The notes under the pieces were generated by a model. The model saw nothing but the letters and a program-made list of their open reading frames with translations, was not told the DNA's origin and made no database searches. A stretch of 52,361 nucleotides of DNA, taken from NCBI GenBank assembly GCA_964626495.1, contig CAZVFT010000004.1, forward strand, positions 1 through 52,361. The letters are read 5' to 3'. Below are positions 1 through 7,547 of this stretch, one piece after another (position 1 is the stretch's first letter; every line of letters starts with the position of its first letter). Position numbers and translations under genes: made by a program. The DNA is from JACNLN01 sp964626495. Its GTDB lineage: Bacteria > Fidelibacterota > Marinisomatia > Marinisomatales > CAZVFT01.

Positions 1-25
1 GAAAAATACCTGGTTTGGTGTTTCC
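1..25. repeat. Possible end of a small dispersed repeat
   Basis: The first 11 bases, GAAAAATACCT, followed by TGG and TTTGG, match the right end of the repeat at 23316-23559 (GAAAAATACCT at 23534-23544, then TTCTGGATTGG). The match is short and the rest of the unit would lie outside the window, so this may be chance. Bases 26-62 lie between this and the end of sppA and show no gene. Confidence 0.25.
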
Positions 26-62
26 TGACCGGACAGGTTAAACCTAAGTCTTTTTCTAGCCA

Positions 63-2489
63 TTACTCCTCTAAAATCAACTCCTCCTCCATCAAGTAGA
101 GAAATCGCTCATCGTTGATCAATTTTGCTCTATCGAGCATTTTTGTAATAGGGACATCTGTTTCAAACATCTCGAGAATTTTCATCAGTTCTGATTTTGT
201 TTTGAGGTTAAATTCAAATGATAATGGTTCTACCCCTTTGTAGATTTGTAAATCGTACTTATCTTCTTCAAGGTTTGCCTTTTTCCGGGCAACTTCAATA
301 GCGGTATCCAGTCCACCTAAAATGTCCACAAGACCTTTTTCCTTTGCATCAATCCCGGACCAAATTCGTCCCTGGGCAACAGCATCCACTTCCTCAATTG
401 TCATCCCTCGACCTTCCGATACCCGGTCAAGAAACTGTTCATAATAACTGTCCACAATAGCCTGCATTTGTTGACCTTCTTCTTCCGTGAACGTTCTATG
501 CATCCCAAATTGCTCTGCATGTGGAGTTTCCTTGATAATATCAACGTTATAGCCAATTTTCTTAAACAACCCACCAAGGGAAATCTTTCCGGATAGAACT
601 CCAATGGATCCCGTGATGCAGGCTGAATCCGCCACAATCGTATCAGCAGCACAGGAAATATAATAGCCACCAGACCCCGCCACATTCGCCATAGAGATGA
701 TGAACGGTTTTTGATTCTCCTCATCTGCCGAGTCAGGATGAGTCGTTCGGTGGACCTCTCGCCAGATATCCTCGGATGCCAGTACCGATCCCCCCGGACT
801 GTTCACACGCATCACAATGGCTTTCACCGATTTATCCTCACGAGCCGCCTGGATGGCACCTGCTGTGGTCTCTGAACCGATGATCTTATCTCCACCAAAT
901 GGAGAAGGTTCACTCTTACCGGGATAAATGGGACCCTCGGCATAAATTAAAGCTATCTTTGGTCCGATAACAGGTTCCCAATCGTATACCCACTGTCTTG
1001 GTAACTTATTCACCTTTTTAATCTTAACTTTCTCCCCAGCAATTTCTTTCATCTTCGTTTCGATCTGATCCGGGTGAAAAATACCGTCTATGAGTCCCGT
1101 TTCCAGAGCCATAGGAGGTGTGTAAAGAGCTTTGGCATATACCTCATTCAGCTTTTCTGGAGTCCAGTTTCTACCTTTCAGAATCATCTCTGAAAAGACA
1201 GTATGGAGATCATTTAAAACGGCTTCATAGGCTTCGCGGCTGGTTTCTGTCAAGTGTTCCCTTGTAAACGGCTCTGCTGCTGTTTTGTAATCTCCCCGAC
1301 GATAAAATTGAGCTTCCACCCCAATTTTGTCAAACAGCCCTTTTAAAAAACCAACACCCAGTGCTAGACCATCTACAGCTAAAAATCCCCCTCTGTTCAG
1401 GTAAATGGAATCAGCCACACAGGCGAGGGCATAGGAAACGTCAGAACCGGAATCCATGAAAGCATATATCTTCTTCCCGGATTGTTTAAAATAACGGAAA
1501 GCCTGAATCAACTCGTCCATCATTCCCATACCGGAATGATAATTGTCTGGTTTGAGAATAATTCCGTCAATAGTAGGATTATCAGTCATATCCCGGATTT
1601 TTTGAATCAAATCCCGGAGAGTGATTGTCTTTGGACCAAAAAAGACCTTAGGAGTGGGAGAGTCCGTGATGGGCGTATCAAATGCCATTTCTACGAAGGT
1701 GGAAGCCTTTTTTGGTATTATTGAACGACGGATTTCTTGGGAGACATGGAAACCCACGAGACTCGACCCATATTGATTGTCTTCATCAAGATTGTGATAT
1801 GTTTCCATACTGGCTTCTCCAAACCCGATACCAATTCCTATTTGAATCCCATTATCCTTCGTGTTGTAACTGGTAAATAGTTTGATACCATCAATCGGTT
1901 CGGTGTTTATTTGAAGGACTCCACCAAGATCTGTCACATTCTCGAAAAAAGTCTCCGCATCAAAAGAAAGGCGATGATCATAAGCAATAGTCATCCGGTT
2001 GCCAAATGGTCGGAATGCAATTCCGAGTCCAAACTCCTGCGGAAGTCTTACACCTTTACGTTCACGTGACCATAGATTCTTCCACGAAAGACCAGAAGAA
2101 ATCCATGAAAATCCACGGTACATCATCCCGAGGTCGATCTTTTCGTAACCATCACTCGAGAAATGGGTGGTAGATCCCAAATAAATGCCTTTCCAGAAAT
2201 GTTCACCACTTCCCCAGTGAAAGAGATCAGGATCCTCCTTCAGGTAGGTGAAACCAAAGCCGGTGCGTCCAGCTTGAAAATAGACACCAAAATCCTCTTG
2301 AGTTGAATCCAGCTTGGTAAAGTCCAGAGGGCTCAGAAAGAGCATATTAAAACCCCGTGAAACACCAAGTCCCGCTGGATTGATAACGAGACCGGATGCA
2401 TCATCCGAAACAGTGACAGATGTATTTGGAATAAATTGACCAAAAATAGAAAATGACAAAAGCATAATAACAATACTGATTTTTTTCAT
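63..2489 (-). CDS. sppA: Signal peptide peptidase SppA (S49) with N-terminal PorV-like barrel domain
   Basis: A serine protease of family S49 that degrades leftover signal peptides or envelope proteins. Residues 1-18 are a signal peptide. Residues 19-250 do not belong to SppA: they begin with DDASGLVINPAGLG, the hallmark of PorV/PorQ-like outer-membrane proteins (compare DASALYYNPA in the gene at 18846), followed by alternating strands typical of a beta-barrel. Residues 270-808 are a tandem S49 region of the long (67-kDa) type. The catalytic lysine is K402 in RRGDYKTAAEPF and the nucleophile is S606 in ANVAGSGGYY, as in the E. coli Lys/Ser dyad. An AGGGG Shine-Dalgarno precedes the ATG. The protease assignment is firm; the barrel domain is inferred from motif and composition. 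Its cellular location (outer membrane, protease facing the periplasm) is a guess. Confidence 0.9.
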   Translation of the reverse strand: MKKISIVIMLLSFSIFGQFIPNTSVTVSDDASGLVINPAGLGVSRGFNMLFLSPLDFTKLDSTQEDFGVYFQAGRTGFGFTYLKEDPDLFHWGSGEHFWKGIYLGSTTHFSSDGYEKIDLGMMYRGFSWISSGLSWKNLWSRERKGVRLPQEFGLGIAFRPFGNRMTIAYDHRLSFDAETFFENVTDLGGVLQINTEPIDGIKLFTSYNTKDNGIQIGIGIGFGEASMETYHNLDEDNQYGSSLVGFHVSQEIRRSIIPKKASTFVEMAFDTPITDSPTPKVFFGPKTITLRDLIQKIRDMTDNPTIDGIILKPDNYHSGMGMMDELIQAFRYFKQSGKKIYAFMDSGSDVSYALACVADSIYLNRGGFLAVDGLALGVGFLKGLFDKIGVEAQFYRRGDYKTAAEPFTREHLTETSREAYEAVLNDLHTVFSEMILKGRNWTPEKLNEVYAKALYTPPMALETGLIDGIFHPDQIETKMKEIAGEKVKIKKVNKLPRQWVYDWEPVIGPKIALIYAEGPIYPGKSEPSPFGGDKIIGSETTAGAIQAAREDKSVKAIVMRVNSPGGSVLASEDIWREVHRTTHPDSADEENQKPFIISMANVAGSGGYYISCAADTIVADSACITGSIGVLSGKISLGGLFKKIGYNVDIIKETPHAEQFGMHRTFTEEEGQQMQAIVDSYYEQFLDRVSEGRGMTIEEVDAVAQGRIWSGIDAKEKGLVDILGGLDTAIEVARKKANLEEDKYDLQIYKGVEPLSFEFNLKTKSELMKILEMFETDVPITKMLDRAKLINDERFLYLMEEELILEE

Positions 2490-2513
2490 AGCAATTCCCC
2501 TTGTTTTTCGTGC

Positions 2514-3422
2514 TTATGAATTCGCATAAATATTTCTCATGAGCTCTTCAAATTTAACTCTTTTTATGGTACTCTTCCAAAAAATTCGGCGATATTCTTC
2601 CAATGTTAATTCCTGCCACCCCTCTTTTGTTTTTTCAACAATTTCCACACGAGGTAAAAATTCTCCCTTCTGACTCTGTTTTGCAAAGCGTTTGTTCCAA
2701 GGACATACCTCCTGACAGATATCACATCCAAAAATCCAGCCATTTAGCTGATTTTTAAATTCATCGGGAAGTTCGCCCCTATTTTCGATTGTGTGATAGG
2801 AAATACAACTCCTGGCATCCAGCACATAATCGGAAAGTGCACTCGTTGGACAGGCATCGATACAAGCTGTGCACGTCCCACACATATCTTCGTCAAAAGG
2901 TAAATCATAATCAAGCTCTATATCCAGAATCAATTCCCCAAGGAAAAGCCAGCTTCCATAGTCTCTGGTAATCAAATTAGTATGCTTCCCCAGCCATCCT
3001 AATCCCGCACGTTGAGCCCACGCTTTTTCTAATACGGGAGACGTATCAACACAGACAAGACCCCTTACTTCTGGCTTAACCTTTTGAATGTTTGGTACCA
3101 ACTTCCTGAGTTTCCGCTTCACCACATCGTGGTAATCATCTCCCCAGGCGTAGTTAGATATCTTTAAATTGGTATTTGCAGTTCCGTGGAAATAATTTAT
3201 CGCTACAGAGACGATTGACTTTGCTTCAGAAAAATAATTCCGGACGTCTTCTCTTTCTTCCATCCGATTTTCCATCCACTTCATGGTAGCGTGGTATCCA
3301 CGATTGATCCACTCCCGAAGTCGTAATGACTCCGCTTCCAAAGGTTGTGCTGGAGCAATCCCTACGAGGTCAAACCCAAGATTTTGCGCCTGTGATTTGA
3401 TGAATTCCGAAAGATTATTCAT
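2514..3422 (-). CDS. queG: Epoxyqueuosine reductase QueG
   Basis: A cobalamin-dependent iron-sulfur enzyme that reduces epoxyqueuosine to queuosine in the wobble position of GUN tRNAs, the last step of queuosine synthesis. Two [4Fe-4S] sites are visible: CGTCTACIDACP and CDICQEVCPWN. The conserved CVDTSP aspartate motif, followed by KAWAQRAGLGWLGKHTNLI, is typical of the QueG active site. The protein is about 302 residues, on the short side for the family. I chose the ATG at 3422 (MNNLSEF). The open frame extends to a TTG at 3476, but that would add 18 residues overlapping the NUDIX gene that align with nothing. The ATG overlaps the NUDIX stop by 8 bases, suggesting translational coupling. 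No other queuosine gene is in the window. Confidence 0.93.
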   Translation of the reverse strand: MNNLSEFIKSQAQNLGFDLVGIAPAQPLEAESLRLREWINRGYHATMKWMENRMEEREDVRNYFSEAKSIVSVAINYFHGTANTNLKISNYAWGDDYHDVVKRKLRKLVPNIQKVKPEVRGLVCVDTSPVLEKAWAQRAGLGWLGKHTNLITRDYGSWLFLGELILDIELDYDLPFDEDMCGTCTACIDACPTSALSDYVLDARSCISYHTIENRGELPDEFKNQLNGWIFGCDICQEVCPWNKRFAKQSQKGEFLPRVEIVEKTKEGWQELTLEEYRRIFWKSTIKRVKFEELMRNIYANS

Positions 3423-3975
3423 GAGGAGAAATTGATCGGTCACCTGACAGAATTTTCTCAGCCCACAAAAGTCCAATGATGGCTTTTACATCCTTAATTT
3501 CTCCCTGCTGAATGAGGTCAAGGCAGGTTTCAATCTCACACGGAAACAGTTCAATCATTTCATCGTGGTCTGTGTTTTGAGATGTCCTATTCAGCTCTTC
3601 TGCCAGATAGAGCCATATTCGTTCATTGCTGTAGCCAATACAGGGATGAATCTCCCCAATTTGTTTGATCTTTCCTGCTCGATATGCTGTTTCTTCTTCC
3701 AGTTCCCGAATTACCGTCTCTTCTTTAGACTCTCCTTTGTCAATTTTACCAGCGGGGATTTCAATTTCCACTTCTCCAAGCGCATAGCGAAATTGTCGAA
3801 TTAACAGGATTTTCCCGTCAGGTAAAATGGGAATGATTGCCACCGCACCGGGATGTTTTATATATTCCCGAGTGGTTTCCCGTCCTGAAGAAAGACGTAC
3901 AACATCCCGCCAGACATCCAACAGTTTCCCCCTAAAAATGTGTTCCGTCCTAATCTGGGTTTCTTTTAACTCCAT
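3415..3975 (-). CDS. NUDIX hydrolase, ADP-ribose pyrophosphatase-like
   Basis: A NUDIX phosphohydrolase of the ADP-sugar pyrophosphatase group (NudF type), which hydrolyses ADP-ribose or similar nucleoside diphosphate compounds. The NUDIX box is GKIDKGESKEETVIRELEEE followed by TAY. It fits GX5EX7REUXEEXGU except that the last glycine is alanine. The beginning (TEHIFRGKLLDVWRDVVRL..) and the EIPAGKID segment before the box match ADP-ribose pyrophosphatases. The ATG at 3975 follows GAGAGGAG; a TTG one codon upstream is also open. It overlaps queG by 8 bases, so the two are probably co-transcribed. The substrate is inferred from family resemblance only. Confidence 0.88.
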   Translation of the reverse strand: MELKETQIRTEHIFRGKLLDVWRDVVRLSSGRETTREYIKHPGAVAIIPILPDGKILLIRQFRYALGEVEIEIPAGKIDKGESKEETVIRELEEETAYRAGKIKQIGEIHPCIGYSNERIWLYLAEELNRTSQNTDHDEMIELFPCEIETCLDLIQQGEIKDVKAIIGLLWAEKILSGDRSISPHE

Positions 3976-4013
3976 CAACTCCTCTCAACCTCCTTTAAAA
4001 TGGTTAGATAAGA

Positions 4014-4048
4014 AATGGGAGCGTAAAGACTATTGGAACGCTCCCATT
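4014..4048. promoter_or_regulatory. 10-bp hairpin upstream of the NUDIX gene
   Basis: AATGGGAGCG at 4014-4023 pairs perfectly with CGCTCCCATT at 4039-4048 across a 15-base loop. It lies about 40 bases upstream of the NUDIX start, between that gene and the hairpin cluster at 4070-4280. No T-tract follows on either strand, so it is not a standard terminator. It may be a 5' leader structure or part of the neighbouring repeat. Confidence 0.3.
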
Positions 4049-4069
4049 CTGGTAAAACTAAATAGAGTC

Positions 4070-4280
4070 TGTCTATAATGTAGTGCTTTCTTTCTCTATA
4101 GCCCCGTCATTCATGGCGGGGTTAAAGATACTACAAACGCTCTGACGCCGTTCGCGGCGTTGTAAACGCTTAATATTCCAAATGATAAGGGCATGAATGC
4201 CCTACTAGAATTTTGACACATTCAAATCCCAGCCCTGAAGGGCTGGGCTATTGAAACAAAGACTCGTGACTTTATAGACA
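4070..4280. repeat. 211-bp inverted-repeat element with four hairpins (MITE/REP-like)
   Basis: The ends are inverted repeats: TGTCTATAA at 4070-4078 and TTATAGACA at 4272-4280, with looser similarity continuing about 14 bases inward. Between them lie four separate palindromes: 4102-4121 (CCCCGTCA..TGGCGGGG), 4145-4160 (ACGCCG-TTCG-CGGCGT, a UUCG-capped stem), 4188-4203 (AGGGCAT/ATGCCCT) and 4228-4247 (CCCAGCCCT-GA-AGGGCTGGG). There is no open reading frame. It fills most of the 330-base gap between the NUDIX gene and the RMDN-like gene. The shape fits a miniature inverted-repeat element or a cluster of REP-type palindromes moved by a RAYT/Y1 transposase elsewhere. No second copy is in the window, so mobility is inference. 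Confidence 0.5.
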
Positions 4281-4305
4281 AACACTAAATAATCCCCAAT
4301 AACGA

Positions 4306-5052
4306 TTACAGGTCGTCCATAAGTTCTCTTGCCTCGTCTTGAAGAATTCGATCGCTTTCAGATTCTGGGGTTAGAGCAAGGGCTTTTTCATAGGCTTTTT
4401 TCGCACTATCTTCATCATCCAGCTCTTTAAACGTTTTTCCAAGCCAGACGTAATTACGAACATCTTCCGGATCCAGCTCAATGGCTTGTTTGAAAAAGCC
4501 GCGAGCTTCCTCAAAACTGGCTTTTGGCGGTTTAGCATAAATCAGACTGGCTATCTGTCGTTCGAACCAGCTCAAATCCGCTAACGTGTAATGCCAGCGA
4601 CCCATGACGTGATAAGTGCCATCATCCTCAGGATCCAGCTCTATAGCCTTCAACGTATGGTCTCGGACATGGTAAGAATTGAGAATCTTCTGCTTGGTAC
4701 CTTCGATAATTCCCACTTGACCGATGCAGATAGCATACCATTTATGAGATTCCGCTCGATTCGGATTCATATCCAGCGCTTCCTTTGCATAATCGAAAGC
4801 TATGTAGATCTGCTCATTACTGTACGCTTCATCGTCAGAGTTATCATAGAAATCGAAATGAGCTCTGGATAACCTCCAGATAACTTCGAAATCATTCTGT
4901 GCAATGGCTTCTGCTTTCTTCAGGACTTCATACACTGCATCATAGTCTTTGCCCTCATGCAGGTCGTCTGCCTGTTGCAACAGGTCACCTACCTCCTGAG
5001 CAAATAACCCCACAGAAATAGCGAGGATTGCCAAGAACAGTATTTTTTTCAT
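4306..5052 (-). CDS. Exported TPR protein of the RMDN (FAM82) family
   Basis: A periplasmic helical-repeat protein of 248 residues with a signal peptide (residues 1-18, ending LFAQ) and tetratricopeptide repeats to the C-terminus. The middle resembles eukaryotic regulator of microtubule dynamics proteins (RMDN1/FAM82B) from memory: ESHKWYAICIGQVG with IEGTKQKI, then DHTLKAIELDPED, then MGRWHYTLADLSWFERQIA and YAKPPKASFEEA. In RMDN1 the corresponding stretches read SHKWYAICLSDVG, a MGIWCYTFAEMPWYQRRIA-like segment and ATPPSSTYEKA. The resemblance extends beyond generic TPR positions. Nothing here suggests a microtubule role, and the bacterial function is unknown. A strong Shine-Dalgarno (AGGAGGG, 6 bases before the ATG) supports the start. 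The gene stands alone between repeats and the decayed toxin locus. Confidence 0.85.
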   Translation of the reverse strand: MKKILFLAILAISVGLFAQEVGDLLQQADDLHEGKDYDAVYEVLKKAEAIAQNDFEVIWRLSRAHFDFYDNSDDEAYSNEQIYIAFDYAKEALDMNPNRAESHKWYAICIGQVGIIEGTKQKILNSYHVRDHTLKAIELDPEDDGTYHVMGRWHYTLADLSWFERQIASLIYAKPPKASFEEARGFFKQAIELDPEDVRNYVWLGKTFKELDDEDSAKKAYEKALALTPESESDRILQDEARELMDDL

Positions 5053-5112
5053 GATATTCCCTCCTCTTTTGTAAAGTATTTAACGCATGTAATTTTTAAA
5101 TCCATCCTAAAC

Positions 5113-5274
5113 TTAAAGAGATTTTAAAAATGTTAATACTTTTGATTTAAACTTTTTAAATATATTCCCAATATTTTCTACTCCCTCTACCATCTGCTCC
5201 CATTCTATTTGAAAACCATAACTATGAATCACTACATGCCTAAACTTTCGATAAATATTTCGATGTTCAGCGTT
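5113..5274 (-). pseudogene. Remnant of a HepT-like HEPN ribonuclease toxin
   Basis: After an in-frame TGA at 5275-5277, the minus strand reads for about 53 codons to a TAA at 5113-5115. The translation includes EHRNIYRKFRHVVIHSYGF, then EWEQMVEGVENI and a lysine-rich end. This is the C-terminal part of a HEPN protein of the HepT kind, including the RxxxxH ribonuclease motif (RHVVIH). The N-terminal half is missing. A short start, ATGACC (MTKSETLN..), overlaps the stop of the nucleotidyltransferase as intact mntA-hepT pairs do, but it is in another frame and stops after 18 codons. The simplest reading is an internal deletion with a frameshift. The surviving piece has no good start codon. Confidence 0.65.
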
Positions 5275-5284
5275 TCAGACTTGG

Positions 5285-5554
5285 TCATAAAATTCTCTTA
5301 CCGATAGCTTTAATATACAGGGTGAACTTTGTGGGTTGTGAAAGAGGGATTATATCTACTGGTATGTGAAGTTCCTTCTCCAGTTCTGCCCCTAATTTAT
5401 AAAGATTCCATCCGCTAACACCATCACATGCAAGATCAAGATCGTTTGCCTCTGTTGATTTATCCAAAGTACTGCCAAAGAGAATTATCTGTGTGGCTCC
5501 AAATTTTTTGGATATTGACACTGCCCTATCTATTTGTCTCTGGTTAACTGCCAT
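5285..5554 (-). CDS. Minimal nucleotidyltransferase, MntA-type antitoxin
   Basis: A small single-domain nucleotidyltransferase of 89 residues, the MNT family. The signature is G27-S28 in LFGSTLDKS, D38 and D40 in NDLDLA, and a third acidic residue D67 in PVDIIPL, so the metal-binding triad is complete. In MntA/HepT modules such an enzyme adds AMP to the HEPN toxin and silences it. The matching toxin follows immediately on the same strand but is truncated (5113-5274), so this copy may have lost its target. It could also act on a HEPN protein encoded elsewhere. Confidence 0.88.
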   Translation of the reverse strand: MAVNQRQIDRAVSISKKFGATQIILFGSTLDKSTEANDLDLACDGVSGWNLYKLGAELEKELHIPVDIIPLSQPTKFTLYIKAIGKRIL

Positions 5555-5568
5555 TACAACTGTATCTG

Positions 5569-6336
5569 TTAAAAGTATTCAATATACGTGATTTTCAACT
5601 CTCGACTAAAATAATCCACTCTGTTTTCATCAAACAACAGATTATTAAAATCCAGCTCAATGTGTAGATGTTCAACGAAAGTCCATCGAACAGCCGCATT
5701 CAGATACCCACCACTATTTAAAGACATTGTCTCTGCAGTTTCATCATTTTCGTTAAATGCTGCATTGTATTCAATTAGAATAGACAGTTCCGGGTTGAAT
5801 TCCATATCTATCCCAAAAAATAGATTGGGATCTTCATCGCCGTCAGTTCTTTCCGTAAAATTATAATTCGTACCACTATGAATACCCAGATTCCCCATAA
5901 AGGTTTTCCAGTTTTTACTGGCTGATAAATACACACCATAGGATTTTGTTTCATACCGTTTCATTGATTCATCAGAATTATAGGTACCAAACCCCTGTGT
6001 ATTAATCCCGATGGAAATCCCCGGCATAGATGTAGTTTCATCAATCAAATGGTATTTAATATTTGCTTCTGGACGTGGGTAGGCAACAGGAATTGTATCA
6101 CCAATGAGATAGCTGGCACCATACGAGAGACCAAACATAAATCTATCAGTAATACCCACTGATAAACCAGCGGTAAGTCCACCGTTGCGTTGAATTCGCA
6201 TTTCTAAGGAATAGCTTCCTCTTGTTAATGTACCTGCAGTGGGGATGGTCACAAGATCGGTAGGTGGGGGATATTCCAGAGTTTGACCTGCTGTAAATGT
6301 AACAATGAAAAGGGAAATGAATAATTTTATCCTCAT
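5569..6336 (-). CDS. Exported beta-barrel-like protein, function unknown
   Basis: 255 residues with a signal peptide (MRIKLFISLFIVTFTAGQ). The mature part is rich in alternating hydrophobic/aromatic strands with Gly, Asn and Tyr (GLSVGITDRFMFGLSYGASY, then NLGIHSGTNYNF, LSILIEYNAAF, LNAAVRWTFVEHLHIELDFN). It ends in an aromatic residue (..YIEYF), as many outer-membrane barrels do. It resembles FCB porin-like barrels in which paired strands describe a transparent membrane cylinder, but I do not recognise the family. The ATG at 6336 is preferred over an upstream ATG at 6348, because GGAG lies 6 bases before it and the signal peptide then starts properly. Confidence 0.75.
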   Translation of the reverse strand: MRIKLFISLFIVTFTAGQTLEYPPPTDLVTIPTAGTLTRGSYSLEMRIQRNGGLTAGLSVGITDRFMFGLSYGASYLIGDTIPVAYPRPEANIKYHLIDETTSMPGISIGINTQGFGTYNSDESMKRYETKSYGVYLSASKNWKTFMGNLGIHSGTNYNFTERTDGDEDPNLFFGIDMEFNPELSILIEYNAAFNENDETAETMSLNSGGYLNAAVRWTFVEHLHIELDFNNLLFDENRVDYFSRELKITYIEYF

Positions 6337-6403
6337 AATAGGCTCCATTTTTGTTTCAATATACTTTCACAGAAAGTTAAAATCAAGGTTAGAAGTGTCC
6401 TAT

Positions 6404-7390
6404 TTAATAAATAACGGGATAGACAACTTTTCCATCCCGCTGTTCAATTTCTCCTACAGAAGGCAGGGGTATAACCAGAATATCGTCATCATCGAGCAAT
6501 TTAAATCGGACATATTTATCATTCATCTGAATAAGGTCACCTTCTAAGATTTGACCGTTTTTCAAATATATTGTATCAGAAGATTTCTGGATTTCTTCAG
6601 TTAACAATGTTCCCGATTCTTCTTGAGGTTTCCATCCGGCTACTACTCGTTCACGAATATCCTTGATGATCTCTGAACTCTCTTCTAACATATTATCCAA
6701 GCCGGACTGTTTTCCCGATTCTACATCCCTCCCCTTTTCTTCTTCGGGAATCACAACACCTACATGACTTACTTTCGCACCGGTTGAATCATATTCCGTG
6801 AGTTCACAAAACCGGCTCTCAGGATCATAATAGGTCCGAAACAACCGTACTATCTTCCCTCCTGGATAGCTGATCCAACGTTCTTCCTTAATGTTCCCTT
6901 TATCAAAATAATCGTGAAAGATAGCTCCAAATTTCGTCCCATCCACACTATAAAATTGATAACTATCAATTTCCCCATCAGGTAAATAATCGTACTGTGT
7001 AATGCGATCTCGGAATTCTCTGTATCGTTCTTCAGGAAAATTGTATTCAATAAAAGCCATAGACATATCTTCAGAACCATAGACGTACATCATTTCAATT
7101 TCACCCTGTCCGTTATAATGTAGTTTTCGTATAAGATTTCCAGTATGGTCATATTCAAATATCTCTTCCCATATCAAATTACCCATAACATCAACTTTCG
7201 ACTTAGAGACCGGCTTATCATCAGAATCGAAAAATGCCCTGATATATTCACGCCCAGTAAGCTCTGTTGCTTCCATGGTGGTACCCCTAATGAAATCTTG
7301 CTCAGTTTGATAGTACTTTACAACAACAGGCTCTTGGGCGGAAACTGTTATAATAAAAAGCAGAAAAAATACTGTCGGCAGCAACCTCAT
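6404..7390 (-). CDS. Exported protein with YD-type repeats, function unknown
   Basis: 328 residues. The signal peptide is MRLLPTVFFLLFIITVSAQ. The middle contains repeated strand pairs of the kind seen in antisense/YD-like repeats (WEEIFEYDHTGNLIRKLHYN, ITQYDYLPDGEIDSYQFYSV, LTEYDSTGAKVS), which read like MORN/RHS-type hairpins. The C-terminal 55 residues form a small separate beta domain (YLKNGQILEGDLIQMNDKYV, then LLDDDDILVIPLPSVGEIE). The ATG at 7390 is chosen over a TTG at 7399 that gives no better signal peptide. The gene is divergent from the plus-strand island at 7548 and shares its upstream region. No function can be assigned. Confidence 0.75.
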   Translation of the reverse strand: MRLLPTVFFLLFIITVSAQEPVVVKYYQTEQDFIRGTTMEATELTGREYIRAFFDSDDKPVSKSKVDVMGNLIWEEIFEYDHTGNLIRKLHYNGQGEIEMMYVYGSEDMSMAFIEYNFPEERYREFRDRITQYDYLPDGEIDSYQFYSVDGTKFGAIFHDYFDKGNIKEERWISYPGGKIVRLFRTYYDPESRFCELTEYDSTGAKVSHVGVVIPEEEKGRDVESGKQSGLDNMLEESSEIIKDIRERVVAGWKPQEESGTLLTEEIQKSSDTIYLKNGQILEGDLIQMNDKYVRFKLLDDDDILVIPLPSVGEIEQRDGKVVYPVIY

Positions 7391-7460
7391 CAATTTCAAA
7401 TTACAAAATTGATAAGAAGTATCAAAGCCATGAATGAAGTATTTTTGTTATGACAACTTG

Positions 7461-7490
7461 TTGACATGACGAAATTGTTATGGTAATTTT
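7461..7490 (+). promoter_or_regulatory. Candidate promoter for the plus-strand secreted-protein island
   Basis: TTGACA at 7461-7466 is followed 17 bases later by TAATTTTC at 7484-7491. The second box is a poor sigma-70 -10 but close to the TAnnTTTG element used by Bacteroidetes-type sigma factors. It lies in the 157-base space between two divergent genes and about 57 bases before the ATG at 7548. Its placement is sensible, but it is read by eye only. Confidence 0.3.
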
Positions 7491-7547
7491 CAAGCCGGTA
7501 GAGGGTAAAAACGAAAAGCTTTCCCACATATACCTTATTATAAAGAA

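Noticed and set aside
3423..3476. Longer queG version starting at TTG 3476
   Set aside because: The extra 18 residues overlap the NUDIX gene and match nothing; the ATG at 3422 gives the normal QueG start.
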